Below are positions 41,735 through 50,266 of a stretch of DNA of 64,000 bases, one piece after another (within the stretch, counting starts at the first letter, position 1; each line of letters opens with the position of its first letter). The DNA is taken from the NCBI RefSeq assembly GCF_003096675.1, contig NZ_QEKW01000007.1:62001-126000 (forward strand), read 5' to 3'. Made by a program: the position numbers and the translations under genes. Below the pieces are notes generated by a model. It was not told where the DNA came from. It ran no database searches and worked only from the letters and a program-made list of their open reading frames with translations. This DNA is from Actinomycetospora cinnamomea (GTDB lineage: Bacteria > Actinomycetota > Actinomycetes > Mycobacteriales > Pseudonocardiaceae).

Positions 41735-42574
41735 GTGCACGTCACGGGGGTCCTCAGCCTCAAGGGCGGGGTCGGCAAGACGACCGTCGTGCTGGGCCTG
41801 GCCGGGTCCGCCCTGCGGGTCGGCCTGCGCACGCTCGTGGTGGATCTCGACCCGCAGGGCAACGCGACCACCGCGCTGGAGCCGGGGCCCACCGAGACGA
41901 CGATCGCCCAGGCGATGGAGCGGCCCTCGGCGGCGCTCCTGGCCTCGTCGATCGCCCAGAGCGCCTGGGGCGAGGAGGTCGACGTCCTCGTCGGCTCCGA
42001 GGACGTCGAGCGCCACAACCACCCGGACCCCAACTCCCAGCGCCTGGGTCGGCTCGCGCGCCTGCTGGCCGCCCTCCCCCGCGACGACGAGGCCGCGACG
42101 GCGACGGGCCTGGCGAAGTACGACCTCGTGCTGATCGACTGCCCGCCCTCGCTCGGCCAGCTGACCCGCTCGGCGCTGGTGGCCGTCGACCGGGCCGTGC
42201 TGGTGACCGAACCGACGATCTTCGCCGTGTCCGGCGTGCAGCGGGCCTTCGAGGCGGTGCAGGCCGAGCGCGAGCACAACCCCGACCTGCAGCCCCTCGG
42301 TGTGCTCATCAACCGCTACCGCACGCGCTCCGCCGAGCACGAGTTCCGGGTCGGCGAGCTGCGGGAGCTCTTCGGCCCCCTCGTGCTCTCCGGCGTCCTG
42401 CCCGACCGCAGCGCGATCCAGCAGGCCCAGGGCGCCGGCGTGCCCATCCAGCGGTGGGACACCCCGGGCGCCCGGGAGATCTCCGGCCAGTTCGACTCCC
42501 TGCTCGGGCGGATCGTGCGCTCGCGCGCCGCCCGCTCGCACCGCGCCCGGGCCCGCCAGGTGCCCGACGCCTGA
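41735..42574 (+). CDS. ParA/MinD-family ATPase
   Basis: This 279-residue deviant-Walker ATPase has KGGVGKTT at 10-17, VVDLDPQGNATTAL (Walker A' region) and DLVLIDCPPSLGQLTRSAL (Walker B). ParA proteins segregate or position cargo on the nucleoid. No parB or parS site accompanies it, so this is an orphan of the type found beside the dcw cluster, not the chromosomal soj. The start is GTG 41735 with a -10 directly upstream. It converges on the HEPN gene (stop to stop 22 bp). Confidence 0.88.
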   Translation: MHVTGVLSLKGGVGKTTVVLGLAGSALRVGLRTLVVDLDPQGNATTALEPGPTETTIAQAMERPSAALLASSIAQSAWGEEVDVLVGSEDVERHNHPDPNSQRLGRLARLLAALPRDDEAATATGLAKYDLVLIDCPPSLGQLTRSALVAVDRAVLVTEPTIFAVSGVQRAFEAVQAEREHNPDLQPLGVLINRYRTRSAEHEFRVGELRELFGPLVLSGVLPDRSAIQQAQGAGVPIQRWDTPGAREISGQFDSLLGRIVRSRAARSHRARARQVPDA

Positions 42575-42596
42575 CCCACGTGACGCGCCCGACGGC

Positions 42597-43148
42597 TCAG
42601 CGCCCCCGCCCCGCCACCGTCCGGGTGACCAGGGCGAGGAACAGGTCGGCCTGACGGACCATGTCGTCGGCGTCGCGCTGGGACACCCTGCCCCGCACTC
42701 CGGCCTCGACTGCGGACCGTGTCGCCGAGTGCGCCGCGAAGAACGCCGCCCACTCGCCGTACTCGGGCGCCACGGACGCGAGCAGGGTCCACGCGTCGGT
42801 GGGGCGGGGCGAGCGCTTGGAGCGGGCGCGCAGCGCGAGCACGGCCGCCGCCGCCCGCAGCGCCCCGAGGTGCGCGGAGCGGAAACGCTCGGCCGGGTCG
42901 CCCTCGGCCTGCGCGGCCCGCAGCTCGTCGCGGGCGGCACCGAGCAGCTGCACCACCGTGCGCGAGGGCGGCGGGGCGGGCGGGGCCGGGGGTCCGGCTG
43001 CACGCGCGGTGGCCCCGCGCGTGGCCGACCGCGTCCGGGCGGCGGGCACCGCGGGCCGCGCGGCGGAGGACCCGCGGCCGGGGTCGGCGTCGGACGGGTC
43101 GGTCGGCGTGGTGTCGAACAGGCCGGGCATGGCGAGGGCGCTGGTCAC
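42597..43148 (-). CDS. SAV_6107-type HEPN domain protein
   Basis: This 183-residue protein has a variable Pro/Ala-rich head (1-70) and an alpha-helical domain from VVQLLGAARDELRAAQAEGDPAERFRSAHLGALRAAAAVLALR. It matches the SAV_6107 HEPN family. The classical HEPN RNase motif (RxxxxH) is represented only loosely (RFRSAH). HEPN proteins are often ribonucleases or nucleotide-binding partners. The GTG at 43148 has GAGGAG upstream. It lies 34 nt downstream of the DUF6504-like gene, so it is probably co-transcribed from the SOS-box promoter region. Confidence 0.75.
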   Translation of the reverse strand: MTSALAMPGLFDTTPTDPSDADPGRGSSAARPAVPAARTRSATRGATARAAGPPAPPAPPPSRTVVQLLGAARDELRAAQAEGDPAERFRSAHLGALRAAAAVLALRARSKRSPRPTDAWTLLASVAPEYGEWAAFFAAHSATRSAVEAGVRGRVSQRDADDMVRQADLFLALVTRTVAGRGR

Positions 43149-43182
43149 GGGAGATCTCCTCGGGTTCGCGTGTCGGGCGGGG

Positions 43183-43476
43183 TCAGGCGCCGGCCCAGCG
43201 CAGGTCCCACACGCCGGGCCCCGAGCGCATGCGCAGGACGAACTCGCCCGGCGGCAGGTGTGGCTCGTCGGACCGGCGCGCGAGGACACGCCAGCAGCGG
43301 CAGCGGTCGCCCCCCACCGGCATGGCCGACAGGAACGGCCACCGGGACTCCTCGATCCAGCGCTCGCGCACCTCGGTGACCAGGTAGTGACTGTCACGCC
43401 GGTTGGGCCGGCGATGGAACTCGACGGGGTCCCCGTCCGCGCAGCGGACCTGGACCGGCGAGGGACTGCGCACCAC
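43183..43476 (-). CDS. Small DUF6504-like protein, candidate SOS gene
   Basis: This 97-residue basic protein has PVEFHRRPNRRDSHYLVTEVRERWIEESRWPF in the middle and GEFVLRMRSGPGVWDLRWAG at the end, a pattern I associate with DUF6504, a domain seen near or fused to Y-family polymerases in actinobacteria. The function is unknown. The first of two GTG codons (43476) is chosen because GGAGGA lies 6 nt upstream. A perfect LexA palindrome lies 130 bp upstream with a strong hairpin between. The HEPN gene follows 34 nt downstream. Confidence 0.65.
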   Translation of the reverse strand: MVRSPSPVQVRCADGDPVEFHRRPNRRDSHYLVTEVRERWIEESRWPFLSAMPVGGDRCRCWRVLARRSDEPHLPPGEFVLRMRSGPGVWDLRWAGA

Positions 43477-43562
43477 GATGCGTCCTCCACGGGCGGGCTC
43501 GTGCTCCTCGACCCGTGGCCCGGGCCGAGCGGATGCCTGCCACCGTGGGGAGCCGGCGGCGT

Positions 43563-43603
43563 GCCCGGGCGGCGGGACGCTTCCCCCGTCCCGCCGCCCG
43601 GGC
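43563..43603. repeat. 17-bp perfect hairpin in the DUF6504 leader
   Basis: GCCCGGGCGGCGGGACG (43563-43579) pairs exactly with 43587-43603 around a 7-nt loop. It lies between the SOS box and the DUF6504-like start and would sit at the 5' end of that transcript. It could be a terminator/attenuator for transcripts in either direction. Confidence 0.7.
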
Positions 43604-43605
43604 CA

Positions 43606-43621
43606 TCGAACAGGTGTTCGA
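43606..43621. promoter_or_regulatory. LexA (SOS) box
   Basis: TCGAACAGGTGTTCGA is a perfect match to the actinobacterial SOS consensus TCGAAC-N4-GTTCGA. On the minus strand TTGACG (43653-43658) and TTCACT (43630-43635), 17 bp apart, form a candidate promoter whose start point would fall next to this box. LexA would then block the leftward DUF6504-HEPN transcript. The rightward GNAT gene starts 138 bp away and is less likely to be the target. Confidence 0.75.
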
Positions 43622-43758
43622 TGCGGACCAGTGAACCCGCTCGCCGCGGGGCCGTCAAGTCGGTCCGGGACGGACACGCGAGGAACCCACCGGAGGACCA
43701 CACCGGCGGGCGGGCGGAGCCGGGTGGACCGCTCGGCGCGACGTGGTGTGATGAGCGT

Positions 43759-44394
43759 GTGACCGCCGCGCCCGCCCGCGCCTCCGTCGTCGACCTGACG
43801 CCCGAGGACCTCGCGGTGCGGCTCGACGAGGCGCTGACCGTCTACGTCCGCGCGATGGGCTACCCGGCGGGCACGGTGCGGCAGCGCCGCCCGATGTGGG
43901 TGGAGCACTCGCGGCGCGCGGGCTGGCACGCGGTCGGCGCGTTCGGCCCCGACCGGTCGCTGTGGGGCATCGCCTACGGCTACCCGGGCGCGCGCGGCCA
44001 GTGGTGGTTCGAGGAGGTGCGCCGTGGTCTGCTCGCGGCCGGCGACCACGGCCGCGAGCTGGCGGGGACCGTGCTCGAGGACTACTTCGAGCTCACCGAG
44101 CTGCACGTGCGCCCGGACGTCCAGGGCGACGGCATCGGCGAGGCCCTCGCGCGGCGGCTGCTGACCCGCCCCACTGACCGCCACGTCCTGCTCTCGACCC
44201 CGGAGGCCGAGCACCCGACACGCGCCTGGTCGCTGTATCGGCGCCTGGGCTTCCGCGACCTCCTGCGCCACCACCGTTTCACCAGCGACCCGCGGCCCTT
44301 CGCCGTCCTCGGCCGCGAGCTCCCGCTCGACCCGCCGCACACCCCGGTCCCGGCCCCGGCCCGCGGGGGCGCCGTGCCGTGGGGCCGCACCTGA
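43759..44394 (+). CDS. GNAT acetyltransferase (Rv2170-like)
   Basis: This 211-residue N-acetyltransferase has the acetyl-CoA-binding strand-helix LTELHVRPDVQGDGIGEALARRLL (motif A, Q-x-x-G-x-G/A) and the C-terminal ARAWSLYRRLGFRD-like motif B (TRAWSLYRRLGFRD). Rv2170 of M. tuberculosis sits in the same place, next to lppM, and has been described as a protein lysine acetyltransferase; the substrate here is unknown. The start is GTG 43759. A -10-like TGTGAT sits 6 nt upstream. Confidence 0.85.
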   Translation: MTAAPARASVVDLTPEDLAVRLDEALTVYVRAMGYPAGTVRQRRPMWVEHSRRAGWHAVGAFGPDRSLWGIAYGYPGARGQWWFEEVRRGLLAAGDHGRELAGTVLEDYFELTELHVRPDVQGDGIGEALARRLLTRPTDRHVLLSTPEAEHPTRAWSLYRRLGFRDLLRHHRFTSDPRPFAVLGRELPLDPPHTPVPAPARGGAVPWGRT

Positions 44395-44440
44395 CCGGCG
44401 CCCGGCCACCGCCGTCGGGGGCGCCTGGCACCATGCGCGG

Positions 44441-45178
44441 GTGCCCGCGATCCCCCGTCCCGCCCCGATCGAGGCCGCCGACACCCCGCGAGGACCGGGG
44501 CGACCGGAGCGGCCGGGACGCCGTCGGCACCTCGTGCTCCTGGCCGTGATGCTGGCCCTGGTGGGCCTGCTGGGCACGGGCTGCGTCCGGGTGCGCGCCG
44601 GCATGGCCGTCTCCCCGGACGACCGGGTCTCCGGCGTGGTCGACATCGCGACCCCGGACGGCGCGCCGGCCGGGCAGGGCCCGCCGCTGCAGGTGCCCGA
44701 CGACCTCAGCGGCGACGTCAGCGTCGAGCGGTACGAGCAGGACGGCTACATCGGCTCGCGGGTGAGCTTCGAGGACCTGTCGTTCGACGAGGTCACGCGC
44801 GTGCTGCCGTCCATCAGCCCCACGAGCACGCAGGCGATCCGAGTGCAGATGCGCCGCGCGGGCGACCGCGTGGTCGTCAGCGGCCAGGTCGACCTGACGC
44901 GCGTCGCCCCCGAGAGCTCCGACGTGCAGCTCAAGATGGCGTTCCCGGGCACGATCCGGCAGACCGACGGCACCGCGGCCCAGGGCGTCATCACCTGGAC
45001 GTTCCAGCCCGGCACCGTCACCGACGTCAACGCCGTCGTCGAGTACCCCGACCCCAACGCCCCGTCGTGGATCGCCTGGTCGCTGCTCCTGCTGCTCGTC
45101 GTCGGCGTGGCGGCCGCGATCGTCTTCCTCCTGGCCGCGGCGTCCCGCACGGAGCCCCGCACGCGCGCCCGCCGCTGA
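44441..45178 (+). CDS. lppM: LppM family lipoprotein
   Basis: This 245-residue secreted protein has a basic head, a hydrophobic signal (LVLLAVMLALVGLLGTGC) with lipidation cysteine C48, a beta-rich LppM domain (50-205) and a C-terminal membrane helix (SWIAWSLLLLLVVGVAAAIVFLL). The lipobox is GTGC with Gly instead of Leu at -3, so processing may be inefficient. Mycobacterial LppM affects phosphoinositol-mannoside traffic and phagosome blocking. The GTG at 44441 is preceded by CACCAT at -10 distance. A hairpin overlaps its stop. Confidence 0.85.
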   Translation: MPAIPRPAPIEAADTPRGPGRPERPGRRRHLVLLAVMLALVGLLGTGCVRVRAGMAVSPDDRVSGVVDIATPDGAPAGQGPPLQVPDDLSGDVSVERYEQDGYIGSRVSFEDLSFDEVTRVLPSISPTSTQAIRVQMRRAGDRVVVSGQVDLTRVAPESSDVQLKMAFPGTIRQTDGTAAQGVITWTFQPGTVTDVNAVVEYPDPNAPSWIAWSLLLLLVVGVAAAIVFLLAAASRTEPRTRARR

Positions 45179-45198
45179 CGCGCACGGTCAGCGGCGGG
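45168..45198. terminator. Bidirectional terminator lppM/metF
   Basis: CCCGCCGCTGAC (45168-45179) pairs exactly with 45187-45198 around a 7-nt loop. It overlaps the lppM stop codon and lies 10 nt past the metF stop, so one stem can serve both convergent genes. Confidence 0.7.
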
Positions 45199-45207
45199 GC
45201 ACGCGGC

Positions 45208-46095
45208 TCAGCTCCCGGGGCGCGCCGCGATGCCGAGGCGCTGGACGACGTCCACGACGGCGGGCGAGCGGTTCATGCTGATGTAGTGGATGTTCTCGAC
45301 GCCCTCGTCGAACATCCGCTGCGACAGCTCGACGCAGAGGTCGATGCCGGCCTCGCGGTAGCCCGTCGCGTCCTCGGCCAGCGGCTCGAGCCTCTCGAGC
45401 ATCGCCGCCGGCAGCGGCGCGCCCGAGAAGTCGGCGCCGCGCTCGGCCGACCTCGGGGTGGTGACGGGCATGAGCCCCGGCATGATCGGGATCTCGCAGC
45501 CCGCCGCGGCGATGCGGTCGCGCATCCGCAGGAACTGGTCGGCGTCGTAGAACATCTGGGTGATCGCGAACTCGGCGCCCGCCTTCACCTTTTGGATGAA
45601 GTAGCGGGTGTCGGTGTCCTCGTCGACCGACCGCGGGTGCAGGTACGGGAAGGCGGCCACGCCGACGCAGAAGTCACCGAGCCGGCGCACCATGTGCACG
45701 AGCTCCTCGGTGTAGCTCAGGCCCGCGGGGTGCGGCACCCAGTCCGCGTCCTTGTCGCCGGGGGGGTCACCCCGGATCGCGAGGACGTTGCTGATGCCCG
45801 CCGCCAGGTAGGACCCGATCACCTGGCGGAGGTCCTCCAGCGAGGCGTCCACCGCCGTGAGGTGGGCCATCGCCGTGAGGGTGGTGTCGGTGGCGATGCG
45901 CCCGGTCGTCCGGATCGTGCGGTCCCGGCTCGAGCCGCCGGCGCCGTAGGTGACCGAGACGAAGGCCGGGTCGAGTGGCTCGAGGTCGCGGATGGTCCGC
46001 CACAGGGTGGCCTCGCCCTCGTCGTTCTTGGGAGGGAAGAACTCCACAGAGAACGTGGGCACCCCGCGCTGGATGCGCTCCGTCACAGTAGCCAT
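45208..46095 (-). CDS. metF: 5,10-methylenetetrahydrofolate reductase (MetF)
   Basis: This 295-residue FAD TIM-barrel enzyme has the N-terminal FSVEFFPPKNDEGEATLW (catalytic Glu region), FVSVTYGAGGSSRDRT, NVLAIRGDPP and FAITQMFYDADQF. It reduces methylene-THF to methyl-THF for methionine synthesis. The corresponding M. tuberculosis gene is Rv2172c. The ATG at 46095 lies 6 nt past a TAGGGT -10, so the mRNA is probably leaderless. It diverges from the GGPP synthase gene. Confidence 0.93.
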   Translation of the reverse strand: MATVTERIQRGVPTFSVEFFPPKNDEGEATLWRTIRDLEPLDPAFVSVTYGAGGSSRDRTIRTTGRIATDTTLTAMAHLTAVDASLEDLRQVIGSYLAAGISNVLAIRGDPPGDKDADWVPHPAGLSYTEELVHMVRRLGDFCVGVAAFPYLHPRSVDEDTDTRYFIQKVKAGAEFAITQMFYDADQFLRMRDRIAAAGCEIPIMPGLMPVTTPRSAERGADFSGAPLPAAMLERLEPLAEDATGYREAGIDLCVELSQRMFDEGVENIHYISMNRSPAVVDVVQRLGIAARPGS

Positions 46096-46101
46096 CCGGC
46101 G

Positions 46102-46107
46102 ACCCTA
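46102..46107 (-). promoter_or_regulatory. metF: Candidate -10 of metF (leaderless)
   Basis: TAGGGT on the minus strand ends 6 nt before the ATG at 46095. No ribosome-binding site lies in front of metF. Confidence 0.5.
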
Positions 46108-46180
46108 CGGTGACGGGGCGTCCGTCCGGAGGTCCGATGTGACCGGGACCGCCCGATCAGCCGGGTACGCCGAGCGGCCC

Positions 46181-46186
46181 TACGCT
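46181..46186 (+). promoter_or_regulatory. Candidate -10 of the carotenoid operon
   Basis: TACGCT would give a start point near 46193 and a leader of about 35 nt that contains GGAGGG (46212-46217), so this operon, unlike metF, would be translated from a normal leader. Confidence 0.4.
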
Positions 46187-46227
46187 CTCCTTCCGGGCAC
46201 GGCACCCGTCCGGAGGGATGAACGCGC

Positions 46228-47406
46228 ATGACGGTCGGCGGAGCCTCGACGACGGCGGACGCCGGTCCCCGCGACCCGTTCGGCGACGCCGAGCAGGACG
46301 TCCTGACCAGCGAGGACGGCACCTTCGAGACCGTCGCCGCCCTGGAGCACGACCTGCCGGCGGCCGTCCACGCGGATCTCGCCGACTACCTCGCCGGGCG
46401 CCGGCGCGGTTGCCTCGACGTGGCCGAGGAGTTCGCCGGCGCCGTCGACGACCTCACACGCTTCGTCCTCGCGGGCGGCAAGCGCCTGCGCCCGACGTTC
46501 GCGTGGTGGGGCTGGCGGGCCGCCGGAGGGTTCGAGGCCCCCGCGTCGGTGCTCCGGGCGGTGAGCGCGCTGGAGCTGATCCAGGGCTGCGCGCTCGTCC
46601 ACGACGACCTCATCGACGACTCGGCCACCCGTCGCGGTGAGCCGACCGTGCACGCGCGGTGGGCGTCCCGGCACACCGACGCCTCCTGGGCCGGCGACCC
46701 GACGCGCTTCGGTGCCGCGGTGGCGATCCTGCTGGGCGACGTGGCGCTGGCCTGGGCGGACGACATGCTCCACGAGTCCGGCCTCGACGCCGCCGCGCTG
46801 GCCCGCGCCCGTCCCGTGTGGCGCGCGATGCGCACGGAGGTCCTCGGGGGCCAGTTCCTCGACGTCCAGGGCCACGCGTCGTCGGACTCCCGCCCCGAGA
46901 CGGCGCTGCGGATCAGCCGCTACAAGACGGCGGCGTACACCGTCGAGCGTCCCCTGCACCTCGGGGCCGCGCTCGCCGACGCCGACGACGCCACGATCAG
47001 CGCGCTGCGCCGTTACGGCACCGACCTCGGCATCGCCTTCCAGCTGCGCGACGACGTGCTCGGCGTGTTCGGCGACCCGGCCGTCACCGGCAAGCCCGCG
47101 GGCGACGATCTGCGCGAGGGTAAGCTGACCCTCCTCGTCGCCCTGTCCCGCGCCCACCCCGACCACCGCACCGCCGCCGTCGTCGAGCGCGCGGTCGGCG
47201 ACCCCGACCTCGACGCGGCCGGGGTCGACGCGGCCCGGGAGGCGCTGGTCGCCCTCGGGGTCGTCGACGACGTCGAGCGCCGGATCGCCGAGCTGACCGC
47301 GTCCGCGCTCGACGCGGTGCGCGGCCCCGACGCCCCCGCTCTGACCGCGCCCGCCCCCGAGCGGCTCGCCGACCTGGCCGTCGCGGCCACCCGGCGAGCC
47401 CGCTGA
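46228..47406 (+). CDS. idsA: Polyprenyl diphosphate synthase (GGPP synthase type)
   Basis: This 392-residue trans-prenyltransferase has the first Asp-rich motif DDLID at 126-130 and the second DDVLG at 275-279. GGKRLRPTF (83-91) binds the isoprenyl substrate. It elongates farnesyl to geranylgeranyl diphosphate. Its position next to metF is that of idsA2 in M. tuberculosis. With crtI and crtB following at 25 and 4 nt gaps, its product probably feeds phytoene synthesis (a crtE role). The ATG at 46228 has GGAGGG upstream. Confidence 0.9.
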   Translation: MTVGGASTTADAGPRDPFGDAEQDVLTSEDGTFETVAALEHDLPAAVHADLADYLAGRRRGCLDVAEEFAGAVDDLTRFVLAGGKRLRPTFAWWGWRAAGGFEAPASVLRAVSALELIQGCALVHDDLIDDSATRRGEPTVHARWASRHTDASWAGDPTRFGAAVAILLGDVALAWADDMLHESGLDAAALARARPVWRAMRTEVLGGQFLDVQGHASSDSRPETALRISRYKTAAYTVERPLHLGAALADADDATISALRRYGTDLGIAFQLRDDVLGVFGDPAVTGKPAGDDLREGKLTLLVALSRAHPDHRTAAVVERAVGDPDLDAAGVDAAREALVALGVVDDVERRIAELTASALDAVRGPDAPALTAPAPERLADLAVAATRRAR

Positions 47407-47431
47407 CCCCCGCGAGAGGCCACCGACCGAC

Positions 47432-48931
47432 GTGACCCGCACCGTCCAGTCCCCCAGCGACCACGTCGTCGTCGTCGGCGCCGGCCTCGCCGGGCTCGCC
47501 ACGGCGCTGCACCTGCTCGGCGCCGGGCGCCGGGTCACGGTCGTCGAGCGCGACCCCACTCCGGGCGGCCGCGCGGGACGCCTCGACCTGGACGGCGCGG
47601 GCGGTACCTTCCGCCTCGACACCGGCCCGACGGTCATCACGATGCCCGAGCTGGTCGAGGAGGCCCTCGCCGCGGTCGGCGAGAAGCTCGGCGACCGGCT
47701 CGAGCTGATCGATCTCCACCCCGCCTACCACGCGCGCTTCGCCGACGGCAGCGCCATCGACGTGCACACCGACCCGGGCGCGATGGAGCAGGAGATCCGG
47801 GAGAAGGTCTCGGCCGCCGACGCGGAGGGCTACCGGCGCCTGCGGGCCTGGCTCACCGAGCTCTACCGGGTGCAGATGGCGACGTTCATCGACGCCAACT
47901 TCGACTCCCCGCTCGACGTCCTCTCCCCCGACCTCGCCCGGTTGGCCACCCTCGGCGGGTTCGGGCGGCTCGGCCCGCGGATCGGGAGGTTTCTCGCCGA
48001 CGAGCGCCTGCGCCGCATCTTCTCGTTCCAGGCGCTGTACGCGGGCGTGCCGCCGGCCCGGGCGCTCGCCGCGTACGCCGTCATCGCCTACATGGACACG
48101 ATCGCGGGCGTGACGTTCCCCGTGGGCGGGGTGCGGGCGCTGCCCCAGGCGCTCGCCGACGCCGCCGCCGACGCGGGCGCCGAGTTCCGCTACGGCACCA
48201 CGGTCACCGGGCTCGAGCGTTCGGCCGGGCGGGTCCGCGCGGTGCGCACCGTGCCCACCGCCGACCCGGGCGCCGACGGCGACCGCCTGGCCGCCGACGC
48301 CGTCGTCCTGTCCGTCGACCTCCCCGCCGCCCACGCGCTGCTCGGGCGCACGCCGCGGCGGGCGGTGCCGCTGCGCTGGTCGCCCTCGGCGTTCGTCTGG
48401 CACGCGGGCGTGCCCGCGGGGACGGGGTTGGGCCACCATACGATCTCGTTCGGCGACGCGTGGGCGAGCACGTTCGACGAGATCATCACCGAGGGGAGGC
48501 TGATGTCCGACCCGTCGCTGCTCGTCACGCACCCGACCGCGACCGACCCGTCGCTGGCCCCGGAGGGCCACGAGCTGCTGAGCGTGCTCGCGCCCTGCCC
48601 GAACACCGAGGTCGGGCCCTTCGACTGGGACCGCATCGGCCCCCGCTACCGCGAGGAGTTGGGCGGGGTTCTCGCCGGGCGGGGCATCGAGCTCGGGGAT
48701 CCGGTCGTCGAGCACACCATCTCCCCCGCCGACTGGTCCGACCTCGGGCTGGCGGCGGGCACCCCGTTCTCCGCCGCGCACACGTTCGCCCAGACCGGTC
48801 CGTTCCGGTCGGGCAACCTCGTGCGCGGCGAGGGCAACGTCGTGCTCGCCGGGTGCGGGACGACCCCGGGCGTCGGCGTCCCCACCGTCCTCGTCTCGGG
48901 CAAGCTGGCCGCCGCGCGGATCACGGGGTGA
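47432..48931 (+). CDS. crtI: Phytoene desaturase (CrtI)
   Basis: This 499-residue FAD-dependent desaturase has the dinucleotide loop [30 protein letters not shown] (11-40), GGRAGRL, and the CrtI C-terminal signature [19 protein letters not shown]...[25 protein letters not shown]. It introduces double bonds into phytoene, usually to lycopene. The start is GTG 47432, 25 nt after the prenyltransferase stop. It ends 4 nt before crtB. No cyclase or hydroxylase lies alongside, so the end pigment cannot be read from this window. Confidence 0.93.
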   Translation: MTRTVQSPSDHVVVVGAGLAGLATALHLLGAGRRVTVVERDPTPGGRAGRLDLDGAGGTFRLDTGPTVITMPELVEEALAAVGEKLGDRLELIDLHPAYHARFADGSAIDVHTDPGAMEQEIREKVSAADAEGYRRLRAWLTELYRVQMATFIDANFDSPLDVLSPDLARLATLGGFGRLGPRIGRFLADERLRRIFSFQALYAGVPPARALAAYAVIAYMDTIAGVTFPVGGVRALPQALADAAADAGAEFRYGTTVTGLERSAGRVRAVRTVPTADPGADGDRLAADAVVLSVDLPAAHALLGRTPRRAVPLRWSPSAFVWHAGVPAGTGLGHHTISFGDAWASTFDEIITEGRLMSDPSLLVTHPTATDPSLAPEGHELLSVLAPCPNTEVGPFDWDRIGPRYREELGGVLAGRGIELGDPVVEHTISPADWSDLGLAAGTPFSAAHTFAQTGPFRSGNLVRGEGNVVLAGCGTTPGVGVPTVLVSGKLAAARITG

Positions 48932-48935
48932 GCCG

Positions 48936-49892
48936 GTGAGCGAGCTCGACGCCGCGGGCATCACCGACCCGGCCCTGCGCGAGGCCTACACGACGTGCCG
49001 CGCGCTCAACGCCGCCCACGGCCGCACCTACTTCCTGGCCACGCGCCTGCTCGCGCCCGCCCAGCGGCCCGCGATCCACGCCCTCTACGGGTTCGCGCGC
49101 ATGGCCGACGACGTCGTCGACGACCCGGACGCCGACGCCTCGCCGACCGCGGTCGCCGCGCGGCTCGAGGAGGTCCGCGCCCGCATGCGCCGCGGACTCG
49201 ACGGCACCGACCCGCGGACGCTGGTGGCCGAGGGCGAACCGGTGGTCGCGGCGCTGGCGGACACCGTGGCGCGCCACGGCATCGAGCACCGCCACCTCGA
49301 GGACTTCATGGACTCGATGGCCATGGACCTCACCGTCACCGACTACCCGACCTTCGACGACCTCGCCCGCTACGTGCACGGCTCGGCGGCGGTCATCGGG
49401 CTGCAGGTGCTCCCGGTGCTCGGGACGGTCGGTCCGCGCGAGGAGGCCGAGCCCTACGCCGCCGACCTCGGGGTCGCGTTCCAGGTGACCAACTTCCTGC
49501 GCGACGTCGGCGAGGACCTCGACCGCGGCCGCGTCTACCTCCCGCACGCCGAGCTCGCCGCGTTCGGCGTCGACCGCGACCTGCTCACGTGGTGCCGCGC
49601 CCGCGGGCACACCGACGCGCGCGTGCGCCGGGCGTTGGCCCACCTCGTGGCCCGCACCCGGGCGGTCTACCGGCGCGCCGATCAGGGGATCGCCCTGCTC
49701 CACCCCGTCTCGCGGCCCTGCGTGCGCACCGCCCGCGTGCTCTACGGCGGCATCCTCGACGAGATCGTCGCCGCCGACTACGACGTGCTGCGCCGCCGGG
49801 TCGCGGTCGGCAACGGCCGGCGCGCCGCCGTGGCGCTGCCCCACCTCGCACGGGCCGTCGGCACCCGGTGGCGCCGGCGCGTCGTGGCGTGA
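48936..49892 (+). CDS. crtB: Phytoene synthase (CrtB)
   Basis: This 318-residue squalene/phytoene synthase has the first Asp-rich region [12 protein letters not shown] and the second [18 protein letters not shown], both needed for head-to-head condensation of two GGPP molecules. The start is GTG 48936, 4 nt past the crtI stop. Its stop overlaps the following CxxC gene as GTGA. Together with the prenyltransferase and CrtI it gives a complete GGPP-to-lycopene-type route. Confidence 0.93.
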   Translation: MSELDAAGITDPALREAYTTCRALNAAHGRTYFLATRLLAPAQRPAIHALYGFARMADDVVDDPDADASPTAVAARLEEVRARMRRGLDGTDPRTLVAEGEPVVAALADTVARHGIEHRHLEDFMDSMAMDLTVTDYPTFDDLARYVHGSAAVIGLQVLPVLGTVGPREEAEPYAADLGVAFQVTNFLRDVGEDLDRGRVYLPHAELAAFGVDRDLLTWCRARGHTDARVRRALAHLVARTRAVYRRADQGIALLHPVSRPCVRTARVLYGGILDEIVAADYDVLRRRVAVGNGRRAAVALPHLARAVGTRWRRRVVA

Positions 49893-50266
49893 CGCTCGTC
49901 CTCGGCGTCGACGCCGCCTGCGGACGCTGCCGGGCCGTGGGCGCGACGGTCGCGCAGGCGGTCGGGTCGGTGGGCCCGGAACTCGAGGTGCTGCCGCTGG
50001 CCGACTACCGGGTGCGCGACTGGTGCGCCGAGGCCGGCGTCGCCGGGGACGTGCCGACGCTGCTGGAGATCGTGCCCACCGACGGCGCCGACCGCATCCG
50101 CGCCTGGACCGGCCCGGCGCTGGCCGCGGCGCTCGTGCGCCGGCTCGGCGTGCGGCGTGCCGCCCGGCTGGCGGGGGCCCTCCGGGCCCACGGCGTGCTG
50201 GGGGCCGCGGCGAAGGGCGTGCTACCGGGACCGCTCAGAAGGCCATCGCCTGGGCCCGGCGCTTGA
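49889..50266 (+). CDS. Thioredoxin-fold CxxC protein of the crt operon
   Basis: This 125-residue protein starts [17 protein letters not shown], with a C11-G-R-C14 redox pair after the first strand. PTLLEIV lies later where a thioredoxin fold has its cis-Pro. The last 40 residues are basic and Ala-rich. The GTG start overlaps the crtB stop (GTGA), so it is translated with the carotenoid genes. It may reduce or protect a partner, but no function is known. The 3' end overlaps the convergent Rv2175c-like gene by 32 bp. Confidence 0.72.
   Translation: MTLVLGVDAACGRCRAVGATVAQAVGSVGPELEVLPLADYRVRDWCAEAGVAGDVPTLLEIVPTDGADRIRAWTGPALAAALVRRLGVRRAARLAGALRAHGVLGAAAKGVLPGPLRRPSPGPGA

Noticed and set aside
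41735-42574. The ParA-type gene as the chromosomal parA of the origin
   Set aside because: No parB, parS cluster or other origin genes lie near it; the neighbourhood is the dcw flank.
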